Below, piece by piece: positions 61,327 to 64,000 of a stretch of 64,000 nucleotides of DNA. Below the pieces are notes generated by a model, which searched no databases, had not been told where the DNA came from, and was given only the letters and a program-made list of their open reading frames with translations. This stretch comes from Moringa oleifera (taxonomy: Eukaryota > Streptophyta > Magnoliopsida > Brassicales > Moringaceae): NCBI GenBank assembly GCA_021397835.1, contig JAJFZO010000575.1, positions 1,183,001-1,247,000 of the forward strand, written 5' to 3'. Each line of letters opens with the position of its first letter. The first letter of the stretch is position 1. The translations under genes and the position numbers were made by a program.

Positions 61327-63131
61327 CACCTTGCACTGGAAGTATGTGCACTATTTCTTAGCTCTTAATCGTCTTTCTCACAGAAGTTTCCGTTCTTCTA
61401 CCTATCCCAAAAAAAGAAGTTTCCAATTCTTCTATTATGATTAATAACCAGAGAACCCTCATTACCCAATATGCACATTAGAATAAATTGTGGAATTTCT
61501 TGTAATTTTTTGAAGCATGAAATACCATTTATGCTAGTTGGCATTCCTGTTACCTCTTTCCAGAGGTAGCAAAACAAGAATACAAGAAGAATGTAATGCT
61601 GTCAGATGTCTTCAACAGCTCAATTGAGCACAAATTGAACAGAGGAAGAAGCCAAAAGCAGCTGCCGGAGCCACCATAACCAGATTGATTTCTTAGATCC
61701 AACACACCCGATTGGTCATAATTTCATTGCGTAACAGATGCGTGAGATTGACGAAAGGCGGAATTATGACGTTGACATACAGCTCCTTCAGTAGGAAATA
61801 TGACGAGCTGTCGCCATCAACACACACGTGGTCAGGGTAAGCCAGCGGAAACACGAATCGCATCGGGTCCGTATCTAACTATGGTGGGTAGTCCTCGCAT
61901 CATGTCAAAGCCCCGCTCTTTCCTCCATCTGGCCCCACAGCAATAACGAATGCAAACAAAAAGAGGAAGCAGCGGTGGGCTTTGTTCCCCTTCTACACGA
62001 CACAACCGTACGCCGTCGGGCTCAAACGTTAAAGTAACCCGCTAGTCACCGTCTGATCAGCTTTCGTTTCATTATTTTAAGCAACTGTGTGTTTCAAAAT
62101 CAGTGTGCTTTCCTAAAGGTGGCCCTCCGCGTGGCGCCATGGCTTTCGTTGCTTGGATAGCTATGCGAGACTTAAACGTGTCGAGAAGTGTGATGTCTGG
62201 ACCCACGTTGTCGGCTTGTCGTTGGCAGCTTCTGGATGACGCCTCTCAAACGGAATTTCAAGTGTTTTTGGTCTTTCCATGCGTCTTATATCTCGCGATA
62301 TGAGATGTAAGGCTTTGGGCTTCCGGGTCGAAATGCTTTTGGCCCTGTACCATTTTCAACCAGGCTAGCTACCCTTTTTTGAAAAAAAAAAATTCTGGTT
62401 CTTTTTCGTTTTTCTCCTTTTCTCTTTTTTGTTTAACTATAGAAATTAATTGATCTAATGTCACCGAAAGAAATGAAGATCTAAATTTATACCCATTTAA
62501 GGAAAATTTTGAATTTATTTTATGAAAAAAATTTTGTTGATGTTGAATTTTTAATAAAGAGTTAAAAGTATTTTAATAATTTATTAAATTAAAAAAATGA
62601 ATAATTATTAATTTTATTAAATTATTACAAATTATTATTTTTTAAAAACATAAATACAATCTAAATAAATTAAAATTTTTGTTCTGGTTAAGTAAATGTA
62701 TATGTCTGGTACAGGAGGAAGAGGATTGCGTGTGTTGGCGAGAACTTGAAAATACCCAAAAGGGGTACAGTACATGAAAAGCAAAGAAAGCTATAGATGA
62801 TCGAAGTTGATGGAGCCGCACAAGGCAGACAGGTGGGGCCAAGTCACCATAATCACCACCACACCAAACTTTCCTTTCCTTTCCTTTGCACTTGCTTTCC
62901 CGATGGCCAATACCCATCAAACAAACAAACAAACCCAACCCACCACCCAACACCCCCTATAGCCTTCTTCATTCTTTGCTCCATTTTCTCTCGTTTTATT
63001 GGTTTCTGGCTCTCAGAAGACCATACTGGTAAAAAGTTGTTTCAGAATTACCCTTCTTTCTCTACCAATATTGACATAGAATCTATCGTTTTGTTCTTCT
63101 TCTCTCTCTCTTGTTCTTGTTGCCAATTTCA
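61327..63131. promoter_or_regulatory. Spacer and long promoter of the IAA11-type gene
   Basis: No gene is supported. About 61680-62340 is GC-richer and holds a CACGTG G-box at 61825-61830 and a cluster of TGTCNN motifs at 62179-62222. About 62370-62690 is AT-rich. From 62770 the sequence is C-rich with repeated CAAACAAA-type units and pyrimidine tracts, and is likely leader sequence up to the ATG at 63132. Confidence 0.5.
62179..62222 (+). promoter_or_regulatory. Candidate auxin-response cluster (four TGTCNN)
   Basis: TGTCGA (62179), TGTCTG (62194), TGTCGG (62209) and TGTCGT (62217) lie on one strand in 44 bp. TGTCGG is a known high-affinity binding site of auxin response factors. The cluster is about 0.9 kb upstream of an Aux/IAA start codon. 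Confidence 0.4.
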
Positions 63132-63466
63132 ATGCAAGGTGGTGGTGGTTCTACAAGTGGGTCAATGTCAACCGTGTCAAGGGAGGAGAACATGGTGCTC
63201 TCCTCTGAGGATTCTTCTTGCCCGGAGGAGACCGAGCTCGAACTGGGTCTTGGATTGAGTCTTGGTGGTGGAAGCTTTAGGGGAGTGCAAGGAGGTCAAT
63301 ACGCCAGGATATTGATTGCCAAGGATTTCCCTCCTGTGCGGTCTTCGTCTCCTTCATCATCACCTTCATCTTCTTCTGGATCGTCTTCTTCTTCCTTGAG
63401 CAGAGCTAATGTCACCGCTGGGACCAAGAGGACTGCTGATTCTGTTGCTGCTGCTAATGCTGGAGG
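63132..63466 (+). CDS. IAA11: Aux/IAA repressor, IAA11 type, first coding exon only
   Basis: The exon runs from the ATG at 63132 to a donor (GGAGG/GTAAG) at 63467, giving 111 codons plus two bases. It opens MQGGGGSTSGSMSTVSREEN and contains domain I with the EAR motif TELELGLGLSLGGG, which recruits the TOPLESS co-repressor. A Ser-rich run then leads to SLSRANVTAGTKRTADSVAA. The Ser-rich linker followed by GTKRTADS resembles Arabidopsis IAA11. The degron (GWPP) and the PB1 domains III/IV should be in exons beyond the window. The full protein would repress auxin response factors in the nucleus until degraded via TIR1/AFB. Bases 63467-64000 are intron. Confidence 0.88.
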
Positions 63467-64000
63467 GTAAGATTTGGTTCTTAAAAGAAAATACTTGAGC
63501 TTTCTTACTAGAATTATGATTATTGACCACTTACTGATCCGTGTTACTAATACTGGGCTTTATATCTCAAGGTGGGTTCTTTTCCGTTTCCATCTAATAT
63601 CTTGTATCCTTGCTGTGAGACTGTGTCCTGATTATAGAGGTGCTTGCTTTGTTGATTAAAAATTAGTTTGATTTGCAGTGTTTCTTCCTGACTGTGAATT
63701 TATCTTGCTAGTCTGTTTCTAATTATTTTAAAACCCCCTATGGCAATTTCTTGCTTCTAAGGGGATTTCAAGAGAAAAAATAGTGACATGCATCATCTGA
63801 GTTTCTAGTTAGTTCTTAGGACACAAACAGATGGGATACAAGCCGAGGCTAAGAAAGAAATTAATGCTTCCTATCAAATCTTAATAGGCACAAAGGCAAA
63901 TACAATAGTATCTTAAAGAGGACCTGATTTCTTGCTTTGGATGCCTCAATATTACATTTTTGTAGACCAAAAGCTCTTTATTAAGGTTCACACAGTTTTT

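Noticed and set aside
62103..62303. Plus-strand 66-codon frame upstream of the IAA11-type gene
   Set aside because: No homology or splice partners; it overlaps the presumed promoter motif cluster.

Overview
This is a nuclear genomic window from a flowering plant, most probably a woody eudicot. The genes have many short exons with GT-AG introns, and plant-only families are present: an Aux/IAA repressor, a plasmodesmata-located protein, an HD-ZIP IV-type START protein and a SUVR histone methyltransferase. The spacers are AT-rich and retroelement remnants are few. I do not assign a genus. There are no operons, CRISPR arrays or phage features, and I found no rRNA or tRNA gene by eye.

I rebuilt twelve genes by joining exons at splice sites that keep the reading frame. 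Left to right: an uncharacterised ~618-aa protein (minus, 1788-8703, with a solo LTR in one intron); glutathionyl-hydroquinone reductase (plus, 9077-10496); a SUVR1/2/4-type SET methyltransferase (minus, 11038-17199); a START protein related to HD-ZIP IV factors but without a visible homeodomain (minus, 19639-22581); a plasmodesmata-located DUF26 protein (plus, 25492-26697); TOM9-2 (minus, 29510-29809); a small basic protein whose start codon seems split by an intron (plus, 30352-31735); the splicing factor PRP39 (plus, 34318-44872, with a LINE fragment in intron 2); a G3BP-like NTF2-RRM protein (plus, 47162-51846); a TPR protein (minus, 52733-54324); a DUF946/VPS62 protein (plus, 55871-58509); a COA1-like mitochondrial assembly protein (plus, 59332-61326); and the first coding exon of an IAA11-type Aux/IAA gene running off the right edge (plus, 63132 onward). 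The IAA11 fragment is the thirteenth, incomplete locus.

The genes do not form one pathway. Some share promoter features. TOM9-2 and the COA1-like gene, both for mitochondrial proteins, carry clustered TGGGCY (site II) elements. PRP39 and the G3BP-like gene, both for RNA-binding factors, have CT-rich leaders. The first two genes share a 373-bp divergent promoter.

Three to four strongly AT-rich spacers (about 18.3-19.1, 23.6-24.7, 31.9-33.0 and 62.5-62.7 kb) separate gene blocks. I did not find a convincing new multi-gene system. The items most worth a second look are the homeodomain-less START gene, the split start codon, the unrecognised first gene, and a TGTCNN cluster upstream of the IAA11 gene. 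All exon boundaries are inferred from sequence alone, without transcript data.
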